Origin: JBBDYH01 sp040901795
Lineage (GTDB): Bacteria > Planctomycetota > Planctomycetia > Pirellulales > JALHPA01
NCBI GenBank assembly: GCA_040901795.1
Contig: JBBDYH010000159.1
Coordinates: 1 to 64,000 of the forward strand
Length of the DNA: 64,000 bases
Direction: 5' to 3'
The translations under genes were made by a program, and so were the position numbers. Each line of letters opens with the position of its first letter. Positions within the stretch are counted from its first letter, which is position 1. The notes under the pieces were generated by a model. That model saw only the letters and a list, made by a program, of their open reading frames with translations, was not told where the DNA came from and searched no databases. Below, piece after piece: positions 24,080-32,375 of this stretch.

Positions 24080-24425
24080 GCTTGGCCCCCATGAGAACGC
24101 TGGAGATTGCTTCAGTTATGCCTTTCCACAACGAGATCGACTCGGCAAGCCGTTTCTCACCACGCACCGTAACGCTGTACACCAACCGGCTACGACCGCC
24201 CACAATATCCCGGTGAGACTTAAGAAGCCGGTTGGCTTCCAGGCGGTGTAGGATCGGATAGACGCAGCCCTCACCGAAATCGAGCACTTCGCCGCTGGCC
24301 TGACGCAATGCTTGCACCAGCTCATAGCCGTGCATTGGGCGTTGTGAAAGCAACCTCAACATCAGCAACTCTGGTACGCCGTTGAGGAAATCCGGGTTGG
24401 TTCGCTTGGTTCTCATCGTGGACAC
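24057..24425 (-). CDS. PadR-family transcriptional regulator
   Basis: A 122-residue winged-helix repressor: LLMLRLLSQRPMHGYELVQALRQASGEVLDFGEGCVYPILHRLEANRLL is the PadR domain (the YP-LHRLE block is diagnostic), and GGRSRLVYSVTVRGEKRLAE the wing. It is the first gene of a two-gene unit with the membrane protein at 23390. The dyad at 24467-24489 upstream is its probable operator. The ligand is unknown. Confidence 0.9.
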   Translation of the reverse strand: MSTMRTKRTNPDFLNGVPELLMLRLLSQRPMHGYELVQALRQASGEVLDFGEGCVYPILHRLEANRLLKSHRDIVGGRSRLVYSVTVRGEKRLAESISLWKGITEAISSVLMGAKHGQVQVA

Positions 24426-24466
24426 CTTGTGGCACTGAATCGGCTGCTGAAAGGGAACGCCCGCAG

Positions 24467-24489
24467 GCTACCTCAAACCATGAGGTAGC
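24467..24489. promoter_or_regulatory. Perfect dyad upstream of PadR gene, probable operator
   Basis: GCTACCTCA and TGAGGTAGC are perfect 9-base arms around AACCA. The dyad is centred about 53 bases before the PadR start codon, in the position of a promoter operator, and not after a gene where a terminator would be expected. Confidence 0.6.
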
Positions 24490-24731
24490 ACAAGGTCAAT
24501 CGGCGATGAGCGTCTGAAAGAATGCGTGTTCTAGATGCTTGTCTCAGTGCAGCGGCACTGTCGCTTTGTACATCGACGACGCGGCTCGAAGTCCGAACTT
24601 GGTCACGCGCGTTAACCTCACCTTCTCGCGGTTTCACCGCACAACTGGTCTCGGCTATGCCGTAAGACAAGGTGACGGCTGGGTCACCCGAGCCGCAATC
24701 GCCAACCCGTACACACATAGTCGACGCTTCG
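24490..24731. other. Gene-free stretch between PadR unit and exopolysaccharide locus
   Basis: With the PadR leader this makes about 300 bases without a gene. I see no convincing reading frame, palindrome or dispersed repeat in 24490-24731. It should hold the end of the exopolysaccharide transcript, but no terminator hairpin is obvious. Confidence 0.5.
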
Positions 24732-25913
24732 CTAACCTATGGCGCAGCGGAATTCCACGGGCGTCAGCTTCTGCTCGTAGAGCTGCGTGATTAGCTCTTC
24801 GTACCCATTGACCATCGCATCGAGCGAGCGGTGCTCCACGACGAATTCGCGGGCGGCGGCGCCGAGCGATCGGGCCAGCGAGGAAGAGCCAAGGATGCGC
24901 GTGATGGCAGCCGCAACACCATCAACATCCTCCGACGAGACGAGTAAGCCGGTCTCACCGTCAATCACCGACTCGGGAATGGAGCCGACGCGCGTCGCCA
25001 CGACCGGCACGCCGCAGGCCTGGGCTTCGAGGATCGAGACCGGGCTGGCCTCGATCTTCGAGGTTAACGCGAACACGTCGAACAGCGGCAGAAGCTCCGG
25101 AACATCGCCGCGCGGGCCGAGAAAATGCACTGCACGGCCGAGACCTAGTTCAGCGGTCAGTCGTTCGATCGCCGCTCGCTGTGGCCCGTCGCCGACGAGT
25201 ACGAAATGCGTCTCGGGAACTTGTTTTCGGACAAGCGCCGCGGCGCGGAGGAATAGTTCGTGATTCTTCTCCGGCCGCAGAACCGCAACCAGGCCGACGA
25301 TCTTTGCCTCGCGAGGAATGCCGAGCTGCTCGAGTCGAGCGGGATCGCGCGAGCGAGGAATGAATCGATCGGTGTCCACGCCGTTGGGAATCACGAACAC
25401 GCGTTTCGCCGGAAAACGCTCGTTTTCGATTAAGTATTTGCCATGTGAAGTCGCTACTCCCACATAGGCGTCGGTCAACGGGGCCAACATGCGGTTCAAT
25501 CGGCCGACGCGATCGGGCCACCCCGTCGAGTGCAGCGCCGAAATCACAATCGGTACGCCGGCACGCCATGCTGCCAGCCTACCCCAGAACATTCGGTCGC
25601 CTGCGCCCACGGTCACCACGGCGTCAATTTGCCGCCGCCGAAATAGGCGCACAAGCCGCGATAGCACGGGGATATCAAACTTGTGCTTGAGCACGTGCGA
25701 GAAGACCGGCGCCACATCACGTAGCTTTTGGCCCAATTCCCCCAGCCCGCGCATGCAGCACGCCTCGGGCGCGAAGCGCGTTCGGTCCAGCCGACGGATG
25801 AGCTGGTCCAAGAGCATCTCAGCGCCGCCGATGGACATGTCGTTGATCAGGAACATTACCCGCAATGGGCCGCGCTCATCGAGCGGTTGCAGGAATTTAG
25901 CATGGCGAAACAT
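24732..25913 (-). CDS. Glycosyltransferase family 4 protein
   Basis: A 393-residue GT-B enzyme. LRVMFLINDMSIGGAEMLLDQLIRRL is the acceptor-domain start (GGAE motif). The donor domain contains FVIPNGVDTDRFIPRSRD, KIVGLVAVLRPEKNHELFLRAA, FVLVGDGPQRAAIERL, VHFLGPRGDVPELLPLFDVFALTS and the EX7E-type region EASPVSILEAQACGVPVVATRVGSIPE. I start at the ATG at 25913, because 139 codons of open frame before it read like a shadow of the flippase gene. It is the last gene of the minus-strand half of the exopolysaccharide locus. Confidence 0.88.
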   Translation of the reverse strand: MFRHAKFLQPLDERGPLRVMFLINDMSIGGAEMLLDQLIRRLDRTRFAPEACCMRGLGELGQKLRDVAPVFSHVLKHKFDIPVLSRLVRLFRRRQIDAVVTVGAGDRMFWGRLAAWRAGVPIVISALHSTGWPDRVGRLNRMLAPLTDAYVGVATSHGKYLIENERFPAKRVFVIPNGVDTDRFIPRSRDPARLEQLGIPREAKIVGLVAVLRPEKNHELFLRAAALVRKQVPETHFVLVGDGPQRAAIERLTAELGLGRAVHFLGPRGDVPELLPLFDVFALTSKIEASPVSILEAQACGVPVVATRVGSIPESVIDGETGLLVSSEDVDGVAAAITRILGSSSLARSLGAAAREFVVEHRSLDAMVNGYEELITQLYEQKLTPVEFRCAIG

Positions 25914-25948
25914 GGTAGTGGTCGGTGGATTGGTGATGGGGGCGCGCG

Positions 25949-27493
25949 TCAACGTACGTGGTGCGGCCGAAACTTTGCACGGTAATCTTGCCAAACGGAG
26001 ACGATCCGTTGTTTTTCTTGTTCGGTGAGCAGACGGTGACTTGTCAACAGACCCAGCACGGTCAGAGCGAGCACGGCCAGCGCAACCCACGACCCGAGCA
26101 AGAGCGCCAGCGGCAGCAGACCCACTAAGGCCGTCGCATGCTGCACGCGCATTCCCAGTCCGCGATTGAGAGCCAGTACGATGCCCAACACCGCGAAATT
26201 GCTCGTCGCCGTGGCGATGACGGCGCCCGGCAGTCCATAGGCTGGGATCAATGCCAGGTTGAGTAGTATGTTGGTCACCAGCCCGATCGCCAGCGAAACA
26301 CAGCCCAGCGTCGCCCGCTCCGCGCACCACAAATACATCTGCGCTACAGTCGAAAGCGCCAACCAGCCGCAGCTCGCCAGCGCCAAAGGCAACAGAGTCA
26401 GCCCCTCGGCATATTTACCCTGCCAGGCCAGGTCGAACAACAAGGGCGCCGCAAGCAGTACCAGTAGGGAGCCGGCGAACGTGGCCAGGCCAAGCAGCTT
26501 GAGTGTCAGGTTTAGTGTGTCGCTCACGCGGCCGCGGTCGCCCCATTCCCAATCGCGGCTGAGGTGCGGCAGAATCATGCCCGCCAACAGGCTCGCTACC
26601 GACACGATCAATACGGGAATCACCTGAGCGCTGTGATACTGGCCGACGAGCGCTTGGGCATTTGGCAAATTGCCGACGTGCAAGAGCATATACCGGCCGA
26701 TGACCTCGAACAGGTTGTACAGCAAATTGGTAACCCAAACCCAGACCGCGAACGGCATGAGTTTCCGCCACATCTCCCCGCGCGGCACGTGAGCGCCATC
26801 GCGCGGCAACTGCGACCAATGCATCGCCAGCCAGACGATCGCCGCCAGCACCAACAGCAGACACGAACCCGCGTAGGCCAGCACGATGGCCAGCGCATCT
26901 AGTCGCCACAGTGCGAGGAACACGACGCTCAGCGCGGCAAATGCCAGGGTGTTTAGAAACTGTACCATTGAGCTGATCCGCACCAGGCGCAGCGCCGTCA
27001 GCATCTCGGTGAGGTAGTTGTAAGCAATCACCGCCACGAGCCCGATTGCCAGGAGGGCGACGCTCGACGCGCGATCGGCGCGGCCAAATACCTGCTCGGC
27101 AATGAACTCTGGCGCCGCGAGCATCGCGACGACTGCGAAGACCGCCAATGCGGCACAAACGCCAATCGTGCGCAACAACACATAGTGCAAGACCCCGCGC
27201 TGCCGGTAGTGTTCCAGATACCGACCGAATGATCCGGGGAGTCCCAACACCACCAACGGCGCGGCGAAAATAAAGAAACGGTTCGCCAGATCCCATTCGC
27301 CAAGCTGATCCGGCGGCAACCAGCCACAGACCAATACGCTGCGGCCAAATCCGATGATGCGTTGAGCAACCCCTAGCACCAACAGCGCCACCAGGCTCTG
27401 CGCTAAGGTGTCCCCGCCCAACAGCGTGGGCCGTAGCACGGGCGCATCGTCCACAACCTGGTCGCTGACCGACAACACCGCTCCGGCCTTCAT
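25949..27493 (-). CDS. Lipopolysaccharide/polysaccharide flippase (MOP, Wzx-like)
   Basis: A 514-residue membrane protein with about 14 hydrophobic segments, of the Wzx/RfbX exporter type, which flips undecaprenyl-linked repeat units to the periplasm. LAQSLVALLVLGVAQRIIGFGRSVLVCGWLPPDQLGEWDLA is the N-terminal block. ATG at 27493 overlaps the stop of the upstream deacetylase by four bases (ATGA), which decides the start; an ATG 23 codons earlier would overlap the deacetylase more deeply. It pairs with the O-antigen-ligase-like gene at 30948 and the sugar transferase at 32372 as a Wzx/Wzy-type pathway. Confidence 0.88.
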   Translation of the reverse strand: MKAGAVLSVSDQVVDDAPVLRPTLLGGDTLAQSLVALLVLGVAQRIIGFGRSVLVCGWLPPDQLGEWDLANRFFIFAAPLVVLGLPGSFGRYLEHYRQRGVLHYVLLRTIGVCAALAVFAVVAMLAAPEFIAEQVFGRADRASSVALLAIGLVAVIAYNYLTEMLTALRLVRISSMVQFLNTLAFAALSVVFLALWRLDALAIVLAYAGSCLLLVLAAIVWLAMHWSQLPRDGAHVPRGEMWRKLMPFAVWVWVTNLLYNLFEVIGRYMLLHVGNLPNAQALVGQYHSAQVIPVLIVSVASLLAGMILPHLSRDWEWGDRGRVSDTLNLTLKLLGLATFAGSLLVLLAAPLLFDLAWQGKYAEGLTLLPLALASCGWLALSTVAQMYLWCAERATLGCVSLAIGLVTNILLNLALIPAYGLPGAVIATATSNFAVLGIVLALNRGLGMRVQHATALVGLLPLALLLGSWVALAVLALTVLGLLTSHRLLTEQEKQRIVSVWQDYRAKFRPHHVR

Positions 27494-28368
27494 GCCAGTA
27501 CCGCTTCCATTTCCGCCGGATTGATCAGGCTTGATCGGTAATCGTACTGTGGCCGCCACCACTGCTTGCGCGGATCGATGGTGCCCCAGTTGCGAAGCCG
27601 CACCATGTCGTCAGGATGAAACCGACGAATGTGAAAGGCGTCGTCGCCGGGAAAATTGTAATCGCCATACGCCGAACAAACCGCCTCGTAACCTTGTTCC
27701 CGCGCCAAGTGAAACACCAACGGCGTCATGTTGCACGGCATTCCAAACGGAAACGCGAAGTAGCGCACCCGCCGGCCCACCATGTCTTCCAGCTCCTGGC
27801 CGGCGACGACAAACTCTTCGCGGATTCGCTGCGGGTCGTGGACGCTACCCATGTCCGGATGTGTGCGCGTGTGCGCGGCGATCTCGATCCCGGCGTCGGC
27901 CATCATGCGGATTTGTTCGACCGTGTTGGGCGAGGAGTGGAAACCGAGCCTCACATCGTGAGGGAAAGGCTGTTGTTCGAGCACGTAATACGTGGAAACG
28001 AAATACGTGCAGGGGATCTGCTCTTCAAGGAGAAACGGAATGGCCTGGTCGCAGTTCTCGGCATAGCCGTCGTCGAACGTGACACATGCGGTGAGCCGAT
28101 CATTGCGAGCACTGCGAATGCGCCGCTGCGCCTCTTCGAGCGACACCATATCGCAGCGGTGCTTCAGCCAATTCATCTGACGCTTGAACTCGGCGTTGGT
28201 ATGGCTCCATGGCACTGCTCCATGGTCGGCGATTCGGTGGTAGAACAAGACGAGTACCGGAGCTTGCCCGGCTGCAATCAGCCGCGCATTGCGCAGCACG
28301 CGCAGCGGCAGCGTCGCCTGGTAGTACAACGCGACGAGCGGCTTTTTGAGTTGGCTTTTGACTGTCAT
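27490..28368 (-). CDS. Polysaccharide deacetylase
   Basis: A NodB-homology deacetylase of 292 residues. Motif 1 is VTFDDGYAEN (catalytic and metal Asp), motif 2 is AAHTRTHPDMGS with both metal His, and RYFAFPFGMP plus FHIRRFHPDD correspond to later motifs. The APVLVLFYHRIADHG segment is typical of PEP-CTERM/exopolysaccharide-linked members. There is no cleavable signal. I start at the ATG at 28368; the ATG 16 codons earlier would be translated out of the hairpin at 28386-28414. Likely removes N-acetyl groups from an exopolysaccharide precursor or from peptidoglycan. Confidence 0.88.
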   Translation of the reverse strand: MTVKSQLKKPLVALYYQATLPLRVLRNARLIAAGQAPVLVLFYHRIADHGAVPWSHTNAEFKRQMNWLKHRCDMVSLEEAQRRIRSARNDRLTACVTFDDGYAENCDQAIPFLLEEQIPCTYFVSTYYVLEQQPFPHDVRLGFHSSPNTVEQIRMMADAGIEIAAHTRTHPDMGSVHDPQRIREEFVVAGQELEDMVGRRVRYFAFPFGMPCNMTPLVFHLAREQGYEAVCSAYGDYNFPGDDAFHIRRFHPDDMVRLRNWGTIDPRKQWWRPQYDYRSSLINPAEMEAVLA

Positions 28369-28385
28369 GGGTCGTCGAAGTCGCC

Positions 28386-28414
28386 GTGGCACTGCTCGCT
28401 GCGAGCAGTGGCAC
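28386..28414. repeat. CACTGCTCG hairpin in leader of deacetylase gene
   Basis: CACTGCTCG and CGAGCAGTG are perfect 9-base arms around CTG, extended to GTGGCACTGCTCG on the left and CGAGCAGTGGCAC on the right. It lies between the FemAB-like gene and the deacetylase start. A degenerate relative (GGCACTGCTCC) occurs near 28205 inside the deacetylase gene. Confidence 0.75.
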
Positions 28415-28430
28415 ACGATGTTGTTCCTTT

Positions 28431-29555
28431 TTAGCTTCGGTCACGTCGCCAGCGCGCCTTGGCCCATCGCCGCACCTGCCGCTCGGCGAGCCAGGCGGTG
28501 TGGCGAAGTTGCGCAGCCGGCCGGCGGGCCACAATGCGCGTTTCAATCGTCGGTCGCGGCTGCGCCTTCCACGACGACTTGTACGCTTCGTCGCCGCGCA
28601 TGAAGTCGAATGTGCGGTAGCCTTGCTCGATCGCCGAGCGCAGCGAGCCGATCGTCCCCATCCAACCTGGGCGCTGATCGAGTACGTCGGGCTCGATCCC
28701 GCTCTGATAAAAATAGATCGTGTTTCCACCCGTCAGGTCGTATTCGATCGCCACGGGGCGGTTATCCAGCAGGACATATTGCAGCCTCAGCCGTCCTAAC
28801 GCGAAAAACCGCTCCATCACTTCGCGGTGATACGCCGTGAAGATGGCGTCGCCGAAACAGCCCGCTTCGCCCATCGATCGCCGCCGCTTCTGATGCAGCT
28901 CGACGAGCAGATCGAAGTACCGCGGCAGATCGTCGCGATCCAGCACCTGACGGCTCACGGCGCGGCCAGTTTGAAACGAGTCCCGTACGATCTGCCGAGT
29001 CCGCTCACGCCGCGTCTTGGAGAGCGTTTTAACGTACGACTCCCAATCTGGAGGAAGTTCCAGCCGCCAGCAACTCTCGCCGGGTTGTTGGTGAACGACA
29101 TAGTCGCGCTCCGCCAGCCGCTCAATCAGTGCCAACGTGGCTTCGTCGTCCGCCGCGATACCGGCCAGCTCGATCATGTCCCACTCGCCGGCGGCTTCGC
29201 CGGTCAAGTAATCGACGATCTCATCGACCACCAGCGACCGCGCCTCCGGCCGGGCGAAGATCGTCAGATAGTCGGAACAAACGTCCCCCGAACCGAGAAA
29301 CCGCACCACGCGGCCATGCCGCAGCGAACGGCTGAGGTACCAAGGCGCAACGCCTAGCAGCTCTCCTAGTGAGTCGCGCACAAGGAGCACAAACAATTCA
29401 TCATTCGAAGTCGCGTAATGCCGCCACCACGGTTCCAGCCACTCCCAGCGCCGGCACGGAACATCACCGGCCAACCGATTCCAATCATCGGCCAGCGCGC
29501 TCGGTAGCGTCCGCGTGTCAACTCGAGTTATATGGATCGTGCTGATCATTGACAT
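28431..29555 (-). CDS. FemAB/BioF2-like GNAT acetyltransferase (copy 1)
   Basis: A 374-residue double-GNAT protein of the FemAB-like/BioF2 acetyltransferase family, common in exopolysaccharide loci linked to exosortase systems. PCRRWEWLEPWWRHYA is the N-terminal block. The C-terminal GNAT domain includes LHQKRRRSMGEAGCFGD, RLRLQYVLLDNRPVAIEYDLTGG, IYFYQSGIEPDVLDQRPGWMGTIGSLRSAIEQGY and FDFMRGDEAYKSSW, the last being the diagnostic region. The gene at 29594 is a paralogue with the same order of blocks. Substrate unknown; possibly amino-sugar or aminoacyl modification of a polysaccharide. A second ATG lies two codons into the frame. Confidence 0.85.
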   Translation of the reverse strand: MSMISTIHITRVDTRTLPSALADDWNRLAGDVPCRRWEWLEPWWRHYATSNDELFVLLVRDSLGELLGVAPWYLSRSLRHGRVVRFLGSGDVCSDYLTIFARPEARSLVVDEIVDYLTGEAAGEWDMIELAGIAADDEATLALIERLAERDYVVHQQPGESCWRLELPPDWESYVKTLSKTRRERTRQIVRDSFQTGRAVSRQVLDRDDLPRYFDLLVELHQKRRRSMGEAGCFGDAIFTAYHREVMERFFALGRLRLQYVLLDNRPVAIEYDLTGGNTIYFYQSGIEPDVLDQRPGWMGTIGSLRSAIEQGYRTFDFMRGDEAYKSSWKAQPRPTIETRIVARRPAAQLRHTAWLAERQVRRWAKARWRRDRS

Positions 29556-29568
29556 GGCGCCGTCTCAT

Positions 29569-29592
29569 CCTGAACCCTGAACCCCGAACCCT
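29569..29592. repeat. Dispersed direct-repeat motif (copy 2)
   Basis: Identical over 24 bases to 57-80. It fills the gap between the two FemAB-like paralogues, ending one base before the stop codon of the upstream copy. Confidence 0.8.
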
Positions 29593-29593
29593 C

Positions 29594-30739
29594 TCACCGC
29601 AACCCCGCCAGCTCCAACCCGCTCTTGATCCAACTCTTCACTCTATCGGTCGCCGACGAAACTCCCTGCCGCAGCCGCGCGCCAGCGCGCGGCGGGACGA
29701 CGCGAATCTCCCACATCGGCCTCGGCTCCGCGCGCCAGTGGGCCTTGTAGGGCTCGTCGCCGCGGAGGAAATCGTAGCTCCGGAAGCCGCGCTCGATGCC
29801 GCGTTGAATCGTCGCGGTCACCGCCAGCCGGCCCGGCTCGTGTTCTAGCCGATCGGGATCGATCCCCGATTGATAGGCGTACACGACGTCGCTTCCCAAC
29901 AAGTGGTACTCGGCCGCCAACGGCCGTCCATCGAGCTCCAGCCATAACAAATCGACACAACCGTCGAGAAACAGCCGTTCGCTTGTTGCACGATGAAACG
30001 GCGCGAAGCCCGGCCGCGCAAAGCAGCCGCGATCGCCCAGGCTTTCCCAACGACGTTGGTGCAGGTCTACGAGGATGTCGAAGCCTTGCCGCAACTCGTC
30101 CAGCGTTGTCGCCTGATGGACAATTGCCCGCCGGTCTGCCAGCTTTCGCGCCGCGCGGCGGACTTGCTTGCGGTGTGACTTGGAAAGTCGCGAGACGAAT
30201 TCGTTCCAGCGTTCTGGCAGCTCGATCCGCCAACAGCTCTGGCCGGCGCGCGGATAGACGTCGTTGCCAAGCTCCGCCAGGTGATCCAGCAACCGGCTGA
30301 CATTACGATCGCCGGCAACGACACCGCTCAGCTCCAGCAGCTCCCAATCCAGTTTCTCGTCGCGCCGTCCGCAGGCATTCTCCGTCAGCCAATTGGCCAG
30401 TGCCGCCCCCACGCGATCCTCGCAACCCAGATCACAGAGGATGGTCACGTACTCCGAGCAGACTTCGCCGGCGCCAAGCGCTCGCAGCGTCCGCCCCTCG
30501 CCCCATCCGCGGCTGAGATACCAGGGGGCGACCGCAATCAGTTGTTGATCGTCCCAAACGGCAAGCAGCACAAGCCGCTTAGCCGGAGTCGGCTGACCGG
30601 ACTCCAAGCCGTAGTGCGTCCACCACGGCTCCAGCCACTCCCAACGCCGAAACGGCAGTCCGCGCGCGAGCTGGTTCCATCGCTCCCGCCAGGGCGCTAA
30701 TTGGTCGAAGCAGTCGTGGAGCGTAATTCGCATGGCCAA
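29594..30739 (-). CDS. FemAB/BioF2-like GNAT acetyltransferase (copy 2)
   Basis: A 381-residue paralogue of the 28431 protein, with PFRRWEWLEPWWTHYG, WELLELSGVVAGDRNV, RKQVRRAARKLADRRA, LHQRRWESLGDRGCFARP, LLWLELDGRPLAAEYHLLGSD, YAYQSGIDPDRLEHEPGRLAVTATIQRGIERGF and YDFLRGDEPYKAHWRAEP. The two are clearly related but diverged throughout, so the duplication is old. Order suggests it is the first gene of the minus-strand operon that runs down to 24732. Divergent from the O-antigen-ligase-like gene, with 208 bases of shared regulatory space in which I see no dyad. Confidence 0.85.
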   Translation of the reverse strand: MAMRITLHDCFDQLAPWRERWNQLARGLPFRRWEWLEPWWTHYGLESGQPTPAKRLVLLAVWDDQQLIAVAPWYLSRGWGEGRTLRALGAGEVCSEYVTILCDLGCEDRVGAALANWLTENACGRRDEKLDWELLELSGVVAGDRNVSRLLDHLAELGNDVYPRAGQSCWRIELPERWNEFVSRLSKSHRKQVRRAARKLADRRAIVHQATTLDELRQGFDILVDLHQRRWESLGDRGCFARPGFAPFHRATSERLFLDGCVDLLWLELDGRPLAAEYHLLGSDVVYAYQSGIDPDRLEHEPGRLAVTATIQRGIERGFRSYDFLRGDEPYKAHWRAEPRPMWEIRVVPPRAGARLRQGVSSATDRVKSWIKSGLELAGLR

Positions 30740-30947
30740 TTCAACTTTTGCTCGGCAACTGCGACGTGCAAGGGGAATTGCGAAGCGGCGCTACGCCGGC
30801 GCCCGCCGGTTCAGCAATCGTGCCAACCGGTCCAGTTGTAGCCATTACGACACGCAGTACGGTGACTTTTCGCCACATCGCACGGCGGCTGGTCGCCCGC
30901 CGGTCGGTATTCGCAATCTACGTTTTCTAAACGGGTTGTAATGCCGC

Positions 30948-32375
30948 ATGGACTTTTTGCTTACTATCGCCGTGATCGCTGCCGCCATCTGGGCGGTTGC
31001 GCTGGCAATTCGCGTCTCGCCGATGGCGGGTTGCCTGGTATTCCTCGTACTGACTACTTGCTTCGGCTACGAGTTCTTGCACTTCGATCTCGGTTCACTT
31101 CCGCTCACGTTGGATCGGCTTTGGATCGGCGTGCTCGTGGTGTGGTTCGTCGTGCAGTACAAGCTCGGCGGCGTCGATCCCAAGCGGCTGGCCCGAGTTG
31201 ATATCGTGCTGCTAGGGTTCCTGGCGCTCATCACGATAAGCACGTTCGTCGCTGGCGCAACGGCGCAGAACGCCGGCGGGTCGCCGCTGTGGCACCTGGT
31301 CGTCGGCTATTTGATTCCGGCAGTGTTGTACTTCGTCGCCCGGCAGTCGGCGCTTACCGAGCCGCGCGTGGTGATGGTCCACGGGTTCCTGGCGCTGTTT
31401 GGTATTTATCTCGGCTTGACCGGTGTGGCCGAAATGACGAGCCAATGGTCGCTGGTGTTTCCCCGCTACATCGCGGATCCGAAGATCGGTCTGCACTTTG
31501 GCCGCGCTCGTGGGCCAATGGTGCAGTCGGTGAGCTTCGGGCTGTATTTGGGGATCTGCTCTGCGGCCGCGCTACTTTGGATGCCACGAATGAGCCGCGC
31601 CGGCAAGCTGGCTATGCTGCTCGCCCTGCCTCTGCCCCTCGCGGCCGCGGCACTCACGCTCACGCGCAGCGTCTGGATGGGAACGGCACTCGCGCTACTA
31701 CTGTTGGCCGCAGTCGTGCTGAAAGACTGGTTGCGAAAGCTGGTGCTCTTTGGCGCGATCGGCGCCGCCGCGCTGGTCGTCGCGGCAAATGTCGACAATC
31801 TGACAAGTTTTCAGCGCGAAGGAACCTCGGAAGACACACGCAGCTCGGCTGCCAGCCGAGCCAGCTTCGCCTATGTGTCGTGGCTAATGTTTCAAGACCG
31901 GCCACTGCTCGGTTTCGGCTTCGGACAATTCCCCGAGGCCAAGCTTCCCTACCTCGACGACCGTAGCACGTCGCTCAACCTTGAGATCATCCGGCCCTGG
32001 GCCCACCACAACACCTACCTGAGCTTGCTGGTCGAGCTGGGGCTGGTTGGATTCTTGCTCTACATGACGCTGCTTGCGTTATGGGCCCATTACGGCTGGC
32101 GATTGGCACAAGGGCCGCGGCGTCCGGCATGGGTAAAGGTCCACGGCGTGCTGGTGCTCTGTGCTCTTGCGACGTATTCGGTGCAGATGCTTTTCCACGA
32201 GGTGAGTTTCACCAGCGTGGACAACTCGATCATTTTCCTGCTGGCGGGTATGTCTGTTGGACTCTCCTACCCTGGCCAGGAATCGCGCCGCTTGGATGTC
32301 GGCCGCAGCGTCAATCGACAGCCACGTCACACCGAAAGTGGCCAGCCGGTCTGCTCAGAACAAGCTAAAGCTTGA
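30948..32375 (+). CDS. O-antigen ligase-like membrane protein (Wzy/WaaL type)
   Basis: A 475-residue protein with about 11 hydrophobic segments and a long periplasmic loop near residues 290-350, the topology of Wzy polymerases and WaaL ligases. The loop holds SASRASFAYVSWLMFQDRP, LLGFGFGQFPEAKLPYLDD and RPWAHHNTYLSLLVELGLVGF; HHNTYL with the upstream Gly-Phe-Gly-x-Phe region is the conserved PF04932-type signature. The last 40 residues are soluble and unconserved. Probably polymerises or ligates the repeat units made by this locus. The TGA overlaps a TTG start of the next gene. Confidence 0.87.
   Translation: MDFLLTIAVIAAAIWAVALAIRVSPMAGCLVFLVLTTCFGYEFLHFDLGSLPLTLDRLWIGVLVVWFVVQYKLGGVDPKRLARVDIVLLGFLALITISTFVAGATAQNAGGSPLWHLVVGYLIPAVLYFVARQSALTEPRVVMVHGFLALFGIYLGLTGVAEMTSQWSLVFPRYIADPKIGLHFGRARGPMVQSVSFGLYLGICSAAALLWMPRMSRAGKLAMLLALPLPLAAAALTLTRSVWMGTALALLLLAAVVLKDWLRKLVLFGAIGAAALVVAANVDNLTSFQREGTSEDTRSSAASRASFAYVSWLMFQDRPLLGFGFGQFPEAKLPYLDDRSTSLNLEIIRPWAHHNTYLSLLVELGLVGFLLYMTLLALWAHYGWRLAQGPRRPAWVKVHGVLVLCALATYSVQMLFHEVSFTSVDNSIIFLLAGMSVGLSYPGQESRRLDVGRSVNRQPRHTESGQPVCSEQAKA

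Noticed and set aside
25914..26330. N-terminal extension of the glycosyltransferase frame
   Set aside because: It overlaps the flippase gene, has biased composition and lacks GT4 residues.
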